Below are positions 1 to 9,355 of a DNA stretch of 64,000 bases, piece by piece (position 1 is the stretch's first letter; each line of letters opens with the position of its first letter). The stretch comes from Lichenibacterium ramalinae. GTDB lineage: Bacteria; Pseudomonadota; Alphaproteobacteria; Rhizobiales; Beijerinckiaceae. Below the pieces are notes generated by a model. That model was not told the DNA's origin and did no database searches. It saw only the letters and a list, made by a program, of their open reading frames with translations. A program made the position numbers and the translations under genes. The stretch is from assembly GCF_004137085.1 (NCBI RefSeq), contig NZ_QYBC01000023.1:1-64000 (forward strand). Direction: 5' to 3'.

Positions 1-2
1 CG

Positions 3-56
3 GCCCGCACGGCCTGGCTCCACGCCCTGCCGCCCGCCGGGGCCGCCGCCCGCTGA
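3..56 (+). CDS. 3' end of an unidentified gene cut by the left edge
   Basis: An open frame enters from the left edge and stops at TGA 54-56, giving a 17-residue alanine- and proline-rich tail (ARTAWLHALPPAGAAAR). Codon third positions are almost all G or C, as in neighbouring genes. Nothing identifies the protein, and in DNA this GC-rich so short an open frame can occur by chance. Confidence 0.25.
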   Translation, partial: ARTAWLHALPPAGAAAR

Positions 57-202
57 CGCACCGGCGCGGGGCCTTCGCCGCCGTGCCGGTGCGGCTCGGC
101 TCCAGCGTGACGGCGCAAGTCTTCGCAACCTCTGCGACGCATCGCCCACCCGTCGACGATGCCGCCCGTGACGGCCTCGTGCCAGTGCCGGCCCCTCCCT
201 CG

Positions 203-1288
203 TCACGGACGGGGCAGGACACGCCCGGCGATCTGCCTCTCGATGGCGCTCACCAGGGCCTGCGCCGGATCGACCGTCTCGGCGAAGCCGGCCCGGTGGA
301 TCTTGGTCATGTCGGACAGGACGTCGAAGGCCGAGCCGAAGACGAAGTCGCCGAAGCCCCAGCGGACCGCCCTGGCGAAGTCGGGTTCGACGAGCTGTCC
401 CGCGATGCGCCGCCAGACCGGCTCCAGAGCCGGCATGTGGGCGGCGAGCGAGAAGGGGATCGGCTCGCCCGCGTCGAGGCCGAAATGGCGCGCCACCGTG
501 TTCCACACCCGGCGCCAGCGAAAGGGCGCGTGGACGTAGTTGAAGGCCTGGCCCGACGCCGCATCGGCCGTCGCCGCCCACAGGCTGGCGCGGGCGAGCG
601 CATGCGCGTCGGTGAACTGGGCGAGACAGCGGTCGTAGACCGCGACGGAGCCGGGAAAGCGGAAGGCCGCGCCGTCGGCCTTGGTGATGGCGGCATAGGC
701 GCCGATCACGGTGGCGATGTTCATGGCATTGCCGGCGGCGTCGCCCACCACGACGTCGGGCCGCAGGATGGCCCAGGCCGGCCCACCCGCCTCGGCGCGG
801 CGGCGCAGTTCGGTCTCCTGGCTGAAGTAGAAGTTGGGGCCGATCGGGCGAGGATTGTCGTCCTCGTAGAACGGCGACGGAACCGGGCCGAGGTGGACGC
901 CGTAGACCTTGGCGCCCTGATAGAGCACCACGCGCTCCAAGGGCGCGCCGACTGCCACGAGACCGTCGAGCAGGTTGCGCAACATGGCGGAATTGACCGT
1001 GTCCTCTTCCGCCAACCCGCCGCCCGGCTTGTAGGCGGCATAGAAGAGGTGCGTCGCGTCGCGCGCCGCCGCCAACGCGGTCCGCGTCGCGGACGCATCG
1101 GTGAGGTCGGCCGACACGTCGCCGCCCTGGCGCGACAAGGCGAGGCCCCGCCAGCCCGGCGAGCGCGCGATCTCCTCGAGCAGCGCCTTGCCGATGATGC
1201 CGCCCGCGCCGGCCACGAGAGCGACCCGGCTCGCCGGCGCGTCGTCCCCGCGGGAGCCTTCGATCCGGTCGGGCTGGGCGATGGGCAT
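203..1288 (-). CDS. SDR-family NAD(P)-dependent reductase, PRISE-like
   Basis: 361-residue extended short-chain dehydrogenase. The Rossmann nucleotide site is GAGGIIGKAL (residues 27-36). Lys127 in YQGAKVYG and Tyr154 in NFYFSQE match the Lys and Tyr motifs of the PRISE group (progesterone 5-beta-reductase/iridoid synthase-like enzymes), which reduce activated C=C bonds of enones with NADPH in the cytoplasm. The start has a good AGGAGG ribosome site about 8 bases upstream. It follows a DeoR regulator on the same strand across a 215-bp gap, so co-regulation is possible but not shown. The substrate cannot be told from sequence; a general NAD-dependent epimerase is the alternative. Confidence 0.8.
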   Translation of the reverse strand: MPIAQPDRIEGSRGDDAPASRVALVAGAGGIIGKALLEEIARSPGWRGLALSRQGGDVSADLTDASATRTALAAARDATHLFYAAYKPGGGLAEEDTVNSAMLRNLLDGLVAVGAPLERVVLYQGAKVYGVHLGPVPSPFYEDDNPRPIGPNFYFSQETELRRRAEAGGPAWAILRPDVVVGDAAGNAMNIATVIGAYAAITKADGAAFRFPGSVAVYDRCLAQFTDAHALARASLWAATADAASGQAFNYVHAPFRWRRVWNTVARHFGLDAGEPIPFSLAAHMPALEPVWRRIAGQLVEPDFARAVRWGFGDFVFGSAFDVLSDMTKIHRAGFAETVDPAQALVSAIERQIAGRVLPRP

Positions 1289-1503
1289 CGGCGTGTCCTC
1301 CTGGCCGTCGGTCGGCGTCGCGCCACCTCGGCGTCGCCCACCCCGACTGTCAACGTCGTCGATCCGTCGTCGGACGCCTTCGGGACGCGATTCCGCGTGC
1401 CGCGATCACGTCGCCGCCAGGCCCGGCGCCAGGACGGTGGGGCGGACGTCGGCCTCGCGCATTCGCGTCGCGAGGCGCGCCGTTCGGCCCTTCCCCACCA
1501 GCC

Positions 1504-2316
1504 TCACCGGCAGACCAGCACCTGCACGCCGGCGGCGTCGAGCGCGGCCGCGACCGCGGCGGGGGGCGGCGCGTCGGTGACGAGGTGCTCGATGGCGTCG
1601 AGGGGCGCGATGCGGGCGAAGGCCGCGACGTCGAACTTGCTGGCGTCGGCCAGCACGATGGTGCGCCGGGCGGCGGCGATCATGGCGGCGGTCCCGGCGG
1701 CCTCCTCGAGGCGCCCCATGGTCAGGCCGGCCGCCGACAGTCCCGTGACGCCGATCACCGCCGTGTCGGCGTCGAATCCCGCGATGCCCGGCAGGCCGAG
1801 GGGCCCGATCGTCACCTGCGACACCGCCCAGTAGGTTCCGCCGAGCAGGTAGAGGGCCCGCACGGCCGCTTCCGGCGTGGCCGGCGGGACGCGCAGGTTG
1901 TTGGTCACCAGCGTGAGGTCGCGGCGCTCCGCCAGGGCCGCCGCGAAAGCCACCGTGGAGGAGCCGCCGTTGAGCACCAGCGTTTCGCCGTCGCGGACCA
2001 GGGCGGCGGCCGCGAGGCCGATGCGGCGCTTGCCCTCCGCATGGGCGTCCATGCGCAGGCCCAGCGTCGTGTCGACCCGCACCATCCGGTCGCGGTGGAC
2101 GGCGCCGCCGTGGGTGCGCACCAGCAGCCCGCGGGCGTCCAGCGCGTCGAGGTCGCGGCGCACCGTGTCGCGCGACACGTCGAGCAGGCTCACGAGTTCG
2201 GCGACGGTCGCCTGCCCCCGGTCCTGCAGCAGGGCCAGCAGGCGTTCCTGGCGGAGCGCGGGCAGCGCGGCACCCGCCTCGGGCGGCGGGACGGAGGGGG
2301 ATTCGCCGGGGCACAT
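1504..2316 (-). CDS. DeoR-family transcriptional regulator
   Basis: 270-residue cytoplasmic repressor type. An N-terminal winged helix-turn-helix covers about residues 22-75 (QATVAELVSLLDVSRDTVRR, then RTHGGAVH, the DeoR hallmark). The C-terminal DeoR sensor domain carries the sugar-phosphate-binding pattern of the isomerase-like fold (LNGGSSTVAF, LVTNN, LLGGTYW, LADASKFD). Members usually sense a phosphorylated sugar or glycolytic intermediate. It lies between the LacI regulator and the reductase, all on the minus strand, so it may control the reductase, the nearby sugar operon, or itself; the sequence does not decide. An AGGG ribosome site precedes the ATG. Confidence 0.88.
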   Translation of the reverse strand: MCPGESPSVPPPEAGAALPALRQERLLALLQDRGQATVAELVSLLDVSRDTVRRDLDALDARGLLVRTHGGAVHRDRMVRVDTTLGLRMDAHAEGKRRIGLAAAALVRDGETLVLNGGSSTVAFAAALAERRDLTLVTNNLRVPPATPEAAVRALYLLGGTYWAVSQVTIGPLGLPGIAGFDADTAVIGVTGLSAAGLTMGRLEEAAGTAAMIAAARRTIVLADASKFDVAAFARIAPLDAIEHLVTDAPPPAAVAAALDAAGVQVLVCR

Positions 2317-2379
2317 GCCGGAACCCTACCAGAGGCCGCGGGCCGGGGCGACGCGCGCCTTCGGGCGCGACGCGCGCCG

Positions 2380-3414
2380 TCAGGCCGAGGCGCGCATCAC
2401 GAGGCGAGCGTCGAGCCTCACCTGTCCGGCTTTCCGCTCCGCCTCGGGCCCGCCGTCGATCCGCGCCAGCAGGATGTCGAGCGCGGCCCCGGCGAGGCCG
2501 GCGAAGTCCTGCGCCACGGTGGTGAGCGGCGGGCAGGCGTAGCGGCTGAGCGGCTGGTCGTCGTGGCCCGCCACCCGCAGCCCGCAGCCGGGCTCCCGCC
2601 CGACCCGGATGCCGCGCCCGAAGGCCGCCGCCATCACGCCCGTGGCGATCCGGTCGTTGGCGCAGAGCAGGGTGCGGGTCGGGAAGCCCGTGGGACCGTC
2701 GAGCACGGCGGCGGCGGCCGTGAAGCCGACCTCCTCGAAGTTCCAGTCCCGCCCCGCCGGGACCGGGACGATCTCGGGCTGCAGCCCGAGCGCCTCCATG
2801 GTCGCCACATAGGCGGCCCGGCGCTCGGCGGCATTGTGGTTCACGGGCGGCATGTCGACGAAGGTCGGCCGCTCGCCCGTGCGGCACAGGTAGTCGGTGA
2901 TGAGGCCGATGCTTTGGCGGTTGTCGGTGCCGACGAAGGCGTCGGCCTCGTCGAGGCGCGAATCGACGAAGACCACCGGGATGCGCGCCTGCAGGCTCTG
3001 GATCAGCCCGCCCTTCGAACTGCGGCCGAGCGGCGCCAGCACGGCGCCGGCGATGTTGAAGGACAGCAGCGTCTCGACGGCCCGCGCCTCGAGCCCGGCC
3101 TCGCCGCCCGAACTCAGCACCATGAGGAACAGGCCCGCCGCGATGCAGCGCTTCTCGACGAGCCGCACCAGTTGCGCGAAGAACGGGTCGCCGAGGTCGG
3201 GCACGAGCAGGCCGATGATCTTCGGCTTGCGCTTGTTGAGGTTCACGGCGAACAGGTTCGGCCGGTAGTCGTAGCGCTTCAGCGCCTGCTCGATCTGGGC
3301 GCGCGTCGAGGCCCGCACGCTGGCGGGGTCGTTGAAATACTTCGACAGGGTCGGGCGCGAGATGCCGCTGAGGAGCGAGAACTCCTCCATGTTCCTGATC
3401 GTGTGGTCGTTCAT
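2380..3414 (-). CDS. LacI-family transcriptional regulator of the sugar ABC operon
   Basis: 344-residue repressor. The N-terminal helix-turn-helix (EEFSLLSGISRPTLSKYFND, then DYRPNLFAVNL, the hinge) is followed by a periplasmic-binding-protein-like effector domain with the usual KIIGLLVPDLGDPFF opening. It is divergent from the sugar transport operon, with 167 bp between the two start codons. That gap contains a palindrome of the LacI-operator kind overlapping the operon's -35 box, so autoregulation and sugar-induced release are the likely mode. The helix reads PTLSKYFN rather than the commoner VTVSRVLN, a variant also seen in some rhizobial LacI proteins. The ligand is probably the transported sugar or its phosphate (inference). 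Confidence 0.88.
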   Translation of the reverse strand: MNDHTIRNMEEFSLLSGISRPTLSKYFNDPASVRASTRAQIEQALKRYDYRPNLFAVNLNKRKPKIIGLLVPDLGDPFFAQLVRLVEKRCIAAGLFLMVLSSGGEAGLEARAVETLLSFNIAGAVLAPLGRSSKGGLIQSLQARIPVVFVDSRLDEADAFVGTDNRQSIGLITDYLCRTGERPTFVDMPPVNHNAAERRAAYVATMEALGLQPEIVPVPAGRDWNFEEVGFTAAAAVLDGPTGFPTRTLLCANDRIATGVMAAAFGRGIRVGREPGCGLRVAGHDDQPLSRYACPPLTTVAQDFAGLAGAALDILLARIDGGPEAERKAGQVRLDARLVMRASA

Positions 3415-3467
3415 CCCAGTCCCCGACCCGCCGGCGCGGCCAGCCCGATGGGCCGTGAAATTTTGCG

Positions 3468-3491
3468 CGCGTCAACATTTCCGTTGACGCG
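3468..3491. promoter_or_regulatory. Palindromic operator for the adjacent LacI regulator
   Basis: A perfect inverted repeat: CGCGTCAAC, six bases (ATTTCC), GTTGACGCG. Its even symmetry and size suit a LacI-family dimer. The right arm contains the TTGACG used as -35 of the sugar operon, so binding would block RNA polymerase. It is the only such palindrome seen in the divergent gap. Confidence 0.6.
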
Positions 3492-3512
3492 TCCCGGGGC
3501 CGGATCTAGCCT
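3484..3512 (+). promoter_or_regulatory. Sigma-70-type promoter of the sugar operon
   Basis: TTGACG at 3484-3489, 17 bases, then TAGCCT at 3507-3512. The -35 box matches the consensus in five of six positions; the -10 keeps TA at its start and the final T. The predicted transcript starts about 60 bases before the TTG start of the binding-protein gene, and the -35 box sits inside the operator arm. Confidence 0.45.
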
Positions 3513-3581
3513 CATGGGCACGACGGGACAAGCCTCAAGGGCGGCGTCGCACCATCGGCATAGAAGCTTCGGGAGGATGCT

Positions 3582-4562
3582 TTGAAGAAGAGTTTGACGG
3601 GCCTCGCGGCCCTGGCGCTGTCGACCCTCGCGCTTTCGGGCGTTTCGTCCGCTCAAGCGCAGAAGAAATACACGATCGCCCTGGTCCCGGGCCTCACGAC
3701 GGACGCCTTCTACATCACGATGCGCAAGGGCGCGGAAGCCGCCGCCAAGGCGGTGGGGGCCGACCTGGTGTTCCAGGGCGCGCCGGACTTCAACCCCGTG
3801 ACGCAGACGCCGGTGCTCGACGCCGTGATCGCCCGCCACCCCGACGCCATCCTGGTCGCCCCCACCGACAAGACGCAGATGGTCCAGCCCCTGAAGAAAG
3901 CCGCCGACGCCGGCATCCCGGTCATCACGGTCGACACGTTCATCGGCACCGGCACCTACCAGACGGGCTCCGGCAATGCCGACTTCCCGCTCGCCTATAT
4001 CGCGTCGGACAACCTGCTCGGCGGCAAGATGGCGGCGCGGGCCCTCGCCAAGGCCATCGGCGACAAGGGCAAGGTCTACGTCGCCAACGTCAAGCCCGGC
4101 ATCTCCACCACCGACCAGCGCGAGGAGGGCTTCACCGCCGAGATGAAGAACCACCCGGGCATCCAGGTCCTGCAGACGCAGTACAACGACGACGACGCCA
4201 ACAAGGCGGCCTCGCAGGTCCAGTCCGTCTACGCCCGCAACCCCGACCTGTCCGGCGTCTTCGGCGCCAACCTCTTCTCGGCGCTCGGCGCCGCCAACGG
4301 CGTGAAGCAGGGCGGCCTGTCCGGCAAGGTCAAGGTCGTGGGCTTCGACGCGCCGACCTCCGTCGTGGGCGACATCAAGTCGGGCCTCATCGACGCCGTC
4401 ATCGCCCAGCACCCGGCGGAGATCGGCTATTACGGCGTCATCTCGGCCTATGCCCACCTCACCGGCCAGTCGATCCCGGTGATGATCGGCACGGGCTTCA
4501 CCGAGATGGACAAGTCCAATATCGACCAGCCCGACGTGGCGAAGTTCGTCTACAAGGACTGA
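3582..4562 (+). CDS. Sugar ABC transporter substrate-binding protein (FrcB/RbsB type)
   Basis: 326-residue periplasmic protein. A Sec signal peptide (MKKSLTGLAALALSTLALS..., cleaved near AQA at 25-27) precedes a Peripla_BP_4-type sugar-binding fold (DAILVAPTDKTQMVQPLKKA, VITVDTFIG, DAVIAQHPAEIGYYG). The start is TTG: the nearby ATG at 3576 meets a stop at once, and GGGAGG lies about 6 bases before the TTG. It is first in the operon with permease and ATPase, the order of the rhizobial fructose system frcBCA. The ligand is probably a free hexose or pentose, perhaps a ketose given the downstream aldolase and kinases (inference). Confidence 0.88.
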   Translation: MKKSLTGLAALALSTLALSGVSSAQAQKKYTIALVPGLTTDAFYITMRKGAEAAAKAVGADLVFQGAPDFNPVTQTPVLDAVIARHPDAILVAPTDKTQMVQPLKKAADAGIPVITVDTFIGTGTYQTGSGNADFPLAYIASDNLLGGKMAARALAKAIGDKGKVYVANVKPGISTTDQREEGFTAEMKNHPGIQVLQTQYNDDDANKAASQVQSVYARNPDLSGVFGANLFSALGAANGVKQGGLSGKVKVVGFDAPTSVVGDIKSGLIDAVIAQHPAEIGYYGVISAYAHLTGQSIPVMIGTGFTEMDKSNIDQPDVAKFVYKD

Positions 4563-4578
4563 GCCGTCCCCGATGCGG

Positions 4579-4597
4579 GCCGCCCCGAAAGGGCGGC
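4579..4597 (+). other. Stem-loop between binding-protein and permease genes
   Basis: GCCGCCC, loop CGAAA, GGGCGGC: a perfect 7-bp stem in the 63-base gap after the binding-protein stop. No T-run follows, so it is more likely an mRNA-stabilising or attenuating hairpin than a full terminator. Such hairpins commonly make binding protein more abundant than its membrane partners. Confidence 0.5.
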
Positions 4598-4625
4598 TCT
4601 CCCAAACCCGCCATCGGAGCCGCGC

Positions 4626-5659
4626 ATGACCATCCACGACACGGCGCGCCTGCGCGCCACCCGCCGCCCGGCCGGAGCGCCGGCCTGGGTCGTCCGCCTG
4701 GCGTCGTTTCGCGCCTGGCTGTTCCTGGCCCTGCTGCTCGCCGTCTTCGAGGCCTGGGCCCGGGTCAGCTACGGCACGAGCTTCGTGCTCTCGTCCTACA
4801 ACGCCCAGTCCATCGCGGTCTTCGCCGTGGCGCCGCTGCTCCTGGCGCTCGGCGAAACCTTTGTCATCATCGCGGGCGGCATCGATCTGTCGGTCGGCTT
4901 CGTCATGGGGCTCTCGGCCGTCATCGCCGCCCAGGCCACCAACGCGGCCGGCACCGTCCTGCCGCCGTTCCCCGCCATGCTGGTCGGCATCGCGGCCGGC
5001 CTCGCCGTGGCGCTGGTGCCGGGCGCCGTCAACGGCTGGCTCATCTCCAAGCTCAAGGTGCCGCCCTTCATCGGCACGCTCGGCATGTTCGGCGTGGCCC
5101 GCGGCGCCGCCTTCCTGCTCGCCAACGGCACCACCGTGCCGGTGTCCAACGACTGGCTCGCCTCGCTCGGCAACGGCCGCCTGCTCGGCGTCCCGGTGGT
5201 GGTGGTGGTGACGGCGATCTTCGTCCTCGCCATGCACTACACCCTGAGCCAGACGCGCTTCGGCCAGCACACCTACGCGGTGGGGGCCAGCGAACAGGCC
5301 GCGCTGCGGGCCGGCATCGGCGTCGGGCGCCACACCCGCAAGCTGTACCTGCTGTCGGCCCTCTGCGCCGGCATCGGCGGCGTGCTCTACGCGGCCCGCT
5401 TCACGGCCGGCGCCGCCCAGGCCGGCGAGCCGCTGCTGCTCGACTCGATCGCCGCCGTGGTGATCGGCGGCGCCAGCCTCTTCGGCGGCTCGGGCACGAT
5501 CTTCGGCACGGTGGCGGGCTCGCTGGTCATCGCCGTCATCCAGTACGGCCTCGTCTTCATCGACGTCGCGCCCTTCTGGCAGTTCGTCTCGGTGGGCGTC
5601 GTCATCATCATCTCGGTCCTGGTGGACCAGACGCAACGCAAGCTCGGCGGAGAGCGCTG

Positions 5660-5660
<1 letters not shown>
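4626..5660 (+). CDS. Sugar ABC transporter permease (FrcC/RbsC type)
   Basis: 344-residue inner-membrane permease of the BPD_transp_2 family with about nine hydrophobic segments. It carries the family's GGIDLSVGFVMGLSAVIAA motif, the AVGASEQAALRAGI coupling region that contacts the ATPase, and the GAAQAGEPLLLDSIAAVVIGG segment. It works with the upstream binding protein and the downstream ATPase to import a sugar. Its TGA and the ATPase ATG overlap by one base (TGATG), so translation is probably coupled. Length is typical for the family. Confidence 0.9.
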
Positions 5661-6433
<773 letters not shown>

Positions 6434-6448
6434 GCCACGGCCGAAGCC

Positions 6449-6507
6449 CCTGCCAAGATTCCTGCCAAGACCCCTGCCAAGACCCTGCCAAGACCCCTGC
6501 CAAACCC
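6449..6507. repeat. Five tandem copies of an 11-12-bp unit (CCTGCCAAGAYY)
   Basis: Units begin at 6449, 6461, 6473, 6484 and 6496, all starting CCTGCCAA. They fill the gap between the ATPase stop and the aldolase ribosome site. Unit-length variation (one 11-mer among 12-mers) and near-identity suggest slippage. No coding role is seen on the plus strand; the array could affect spacing or mRNA structure between the two genes. Confidence 0.8.
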
Positions 6508-6564
6508 CCTGCAGCCCGGACGGCCGGGCCGAGGCAGGGCGGCGCGACACCGCGGAGCCATGAC

Positions 6565-7473
6565 ATGACCAGGATGACGACTGCGGAATTCCGCGGCTAC
6601 CAGCAGATCTGCGGGCGCGACGGCGCCATGATGGTGATCGCCGCCGACCAGCGCGGCGGCATGCGCAAGATCATGGCGGCGACGCCCGAGGACGAGGCCG
6701 CCATCTCGGAGGCGACGCTCGGCGAGACCAAGGCCGACCTCACCCGCTACCTCGCCAGCCAAGCCTCCTGCATCCTGCTCGACCCCGTCTGCGCGGTGCC
6801 GCAGGTGGTGGAGGACGGCGTTCTGGCGCGCGACACGGCCCTGCTCATCGGCCTCGACGCCTCGGGCTTCGACACCACGCCCGAAGGCTACCGGCTGTCC
6901 CGCCTCGTGCCGGGGATCGACGCCCGGCGCGTGCGCGCGCTCGGCGGCACGGGCGGCAAGATCATGGTCTACCTACGGCCGGACCGGCCGGGCGCGGACC
7001 GGCACAACATCGACATCCTCGAGCGCTGCATCGACGACTTCGCCGCCGAGGACCTGCTGCTCGTCGTCGAGTTCCTGACTTATGCGCTGCCCGGCGAGGG
7101 CAAGGCCGAGCACGCCGCCGCCGTCCCCGACCTCATCGTGGCCGGCACCCGCATCTGCCTCGACCTCGGCGCCAAGGTGCTGAAGCTGCCCTATCCCGGC
7201 ACGCCCGAGGCCTGCGCCGCCGTGACGGAACTCTGCGGCGCCGTGCCCTGGGCGGTGCTGTCGGCGGGCGTCGACCATGAAACCTTCATCGGCCAAGTCG
7301 AGACCGCCATGCGCAACGGCGCCTCGGGCGTCATCGCGGGTCGTTCGCTGTGGAAGGACTGCATCTCGCTCGACCGCGGCGTCACGCGGGACCGGCTGGA
7401 GCGCATCGCCGTGCCGCGCCTGCGCCAGATCCAGGACGTCATCGCGCGCAGCCGCGCCGGCCGCGGCGCCTGA
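6565..7473 (+). CDS. Class I tagatose-1,6-bisphosphate-type aldolase (LacD/YihT family)
   Basis: 302-residue TIM-barrel aldolase. AADQRGGMRKIM near residue 30 and AKVLKLPYPG (the Schiff-base lysine strand) match the LacD/YihT group, which cleaves tagatose-1,6-bisphosphate or 6-deoxy-6-sulfofructose-1-phosphate to dihydroxyacetone phosphate and a C3 aldehyde. An earlier ATG at 6560 stops at once; CGGAG lies 7-8 bases before the chosen ATG. It sits between a sugar importer and two kinase genes, fitting catabolism of the imported sugar. Whether the substrate is a bisphosphate or a sulfo-sugar phosphate cannot be told; no sulfoglycolysis partner genes are seen. Confidence 0.8.
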   Translation: MTRMTTAEFRGYQQICGRDGAMMVIAADQRGGMRKIMAATPEDEAAISEATLGETKADLTRYLASQASCILLDPVCAVPQVVEDGVLARDTALLIGLDASGFDTTPEGYRLSRLVPGIDARRVRALGGTGGKIMVYLRPDRPGADRHNIDILERCIDDFAAEDLLLVVEFLTYALPGEGKAEHAAAVPDLIVAGTRICLDLGAKVLKLPYPGTPEACAAVTELCGAVPWAVLSAGVDHETFIGQVETAMRNGASGVIAGRSLWKDCISLDRGVTRDRLERIAVPRLRQIQDVIARSRAGRGA

Positions 7474-7513
7474 CGCGACGCTTCCCATCCTCCCAGCGAA
7501 GGGCCAGCTCCCC

Positions 7514-8446
7514 ATGCGAAGCTCCGCGTCCGCTCTCGGCATCGACATCGGCGGCACGAACCTGCGCGCCGCCCGGGTTTCCCCCATCGGGGAGATCCTG
7601 GAGTTCCGGTCGGAGCCCATCACGCGCGACCCCGAGCGCGTTATGGAGCGCATCGCGGCGCTGTGCCGGGCGCTCGACGAACCCGGCGTCGCCGGGATCG
7701 GCATCGGCATCCCGGGCCGGGTGGACGTGAGGAGCCGCGCGGTCCTGTCGGGCGGCTACCTCGACCTCACCGGCAGCGACCTCGCCGCGCGACTGGAGGA
7801 CCGGCTCGGCAAGCCGGTGGCGCTCGACAACGACTGCAACATGGCCCTGGTGGGCGAGATGGCCAGCGGCGCCGCCCAGGGCTTCGACAACGTGGTCATG
7901 TTCACCATCGGCACGGGGATCGGCGGCGCCATCGCGGTCGACGGCAAGGTCCTGCGCGGCCGGGGCACCGGCGGCCAGCTCGGCCACGTCACCGTCCAGC
8001 TCCACGGGCGCACCTGTGCCTGCGGCCGCGCCGGATGCGTCGAGACCACGAGTTCGGGCACGGCGCTCGGGCGGCTCATCGCCGAGGCCGGCCTCCCGGC
8101 CGGCACGCTGGCCGAAACGCTGCTGGAGCGCGAGGCCGCGGGCGACGCCGTCGCCCTTCGCCTGCTCGACGCCTGGGTCTTGCCCCTGCGGGCCGCCATC
8201 GACAGCGTCGTGGCGGCGGTCGACCCCGAGATCGTGCTGCTGGGCGGCGGGCTCGGCACCCCGGCGCACCGCGCCCTGGCCCGCGCGCCCTCGGCCTCCG
8301 CCTGGTACCAGTGCCCGGTCGCGCCCGCGCAGCTCGGCGACGACGCCGGCGTGATCGGCGCCGCCGTCTCGGCGCTGGTGGACCACCTCGTCGAGCCCGA
8401 GCCGCCCCTCGCGGAGGCGCCCCGCACGGCGGGCCTGCCCGGATGA
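7514..8446 (+). CDS. ROK-family sugar kinase
   Basis: 310-residue kinase. GIDIGGTNLRAA is the phosphate-binding loop, LDNDCNMA holds the catalytic Asp, IGTGIGGAI the second ATP loop, and CACGRAGCVE the ROK zinc-binding cluster. It lacks an N-terminal helix-turn-helix, so it is a kinase rather than a ROK repressor. It would phosphorylate the imported sugar in the cytoplasm, probably at C6 as fructokinases and allokinases do. Its stop overlaps the start of the next gene by four bases (ATGA). Confidence 0.88.
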   Translation: MRSSASALGIDIGGTNLRAARVSPIGEILEFRSEPITRDPERVMERIAALCRALDEPGVAGIGIGIPGRVDVRSRAVLSGGYLDLTGSDLAARLEDRLGKPVALDNDCNMALVGEMASGAAQGFDNVVMFTIGTGIGGAIAVDGKVLRGRGTGGQLGHVTVQLHGRTCACGRAGCVETTSSGTALGRLIAEAGLPAGTLAETLLEREAAGDAVALRLLDAWVLPLRAAIDSVVAAVDPEIVLLGGGLGTPAHRALARAPSASAWYQCPVAPAQLGDDAGVIGAAVSALVDHLVEPEPPLAEAPRTAGLPG

Positions 8447-8988
8447 AGCGCGCCATCCTGGTCAACGGCATCCCGGCCAGCGGCAAGAGCACGGTGGCGC
8501 GGGGCATCGCCGAGCGTCTGAACTGCCCGCTGATGACGCTCGACACCGTCAAGGACCCGCTCTTCGCCGAATTCGGCATCGGCGACCGGGACCACAACCG
8601 CAAGCTCGGTCGCGCCAGCTACGCCATCATCTTCAATGCGATCGGCGACTGGCCGGACCCGTCCTGCGTGGTGATCGACGCCTGGTTCGGCTTCCAACCC
8701 CTCGACCTGCTCGACCGGCACATCGCCGCGGCCGGGCTGGAGGGCCTCGCCGAGGTCTGGTGCCATGCTCCCGCCGAGGTCCTGGCGGCGCGCTACCGGG
8801 CCCGCCTCGCCGAGCGCAGCGCCGGCCATCCGGGGGAGTCCTACATCCCGGAACTCGTCGCCCTGGCGGCCCGCGCGGCGCCGACCGGCCGCGCCCCGGC
8901 CTTCGACGTCGACACGACGGCACCACCGCCCTGGGACGCCCTGATGGCCTGGCTCGCCGCGACGCTGGGCGACCCCGGGACGGGCTGA
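8443..8988 (+). CDS. P-loop kinase of the AAA_33/gluconokinase-like group
   Basis: 181-residue protein with Walker A GIPASGKST at residues 9-17, then MTLDTVKDPLF and a C-terminal helix with RYRARLAERS, the lid-arginine pattern of small-molecule kinases such as gluconokinase and chloramphenicol phosphotransferase. It overlaps the ROK kinase by four bases and is the last gene of the sugar operon, so a second phosphorylation in the same pathway is plausible. Two kinases plus a bisphosphate-type aldolase would make a complete route from free ketose to triose phosphates (inference). Confidence 0.7.
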   Translation: MKRAILVNGIPASGKSTVARGIAERLNCPLMTLDTVKDPLFAEFGIGDRDHNRKLGRASYAIIFNAIGDWPDPSCVVIDAWFGFQPLDLLDRHIAAAGLEGLAEVWCHAPAEVLAARYRARLAERSAGHPGESYIPELVALAARAAPTGRAPAFDVDTTAPPPWDALMAWLAATLGDPGTG

Positions 8989-9355
8989 GGCCGGGGCGGA
9001 AGGACCGGGCGGGACGGCGCCACAACGCCCTTTCATCCCCGCCGATCCCCGCTATGGTCCGCCCGAGCCGGGCGGGCGCCTCGGCTCGGGTGGCCGCGGC
9101 AGAATCCCTCAGAGCGATCCGCGCCGCGGCCATTCCCCGCCCGACGGCACCGACGAGCCGTCGCGGCCGGGCGTGAGCCGCATCGCGGGGTGATTCGCCG
9201 CCCGGCCGGGCCGCGCGGGCCGGTGTCGGCTGCGGCCGGGCGCCGGCGCGCCCCCGGCAGCGGCGATCTCGCGGGCCTCGGTCGCATTTCACGGGCGGAA
9301 CGCTTTGCGGCCCGGGGAAGACGCCGTAGCGTGGCGGCCCCACACAGGAGCCTCC
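8989..9355. other. Intergenic region with a long inverted repeat
   Basis: No supported gene. CCCGAGCC at 9062-9069 and GGCTCGGG at 9083-9090 form a perfect 8-bp stem with a 13-base loop about 75 bases after the kinase stop. It lacks a T-run but could act with Rho to end the sugar operon. AGGAG at 9346-9350 is the ribosome site of the next gene. Confidence 0.45.

Noticed and set aside
3411-5636. A 741-residue minus-strand frame opposite the sugar transport genes
   Set aside because: It is the mirror of three clear transport genes in GC-rich DNA; its translation is Arg/Asp/His-rich with no domain pattern.
7277-7513. N-terminal extension of the ROK kinase
   Set aside because: It overlaps the aldolase gene in another frame and has no kinase-like sequence; the kinase starts at ATG 7,514.
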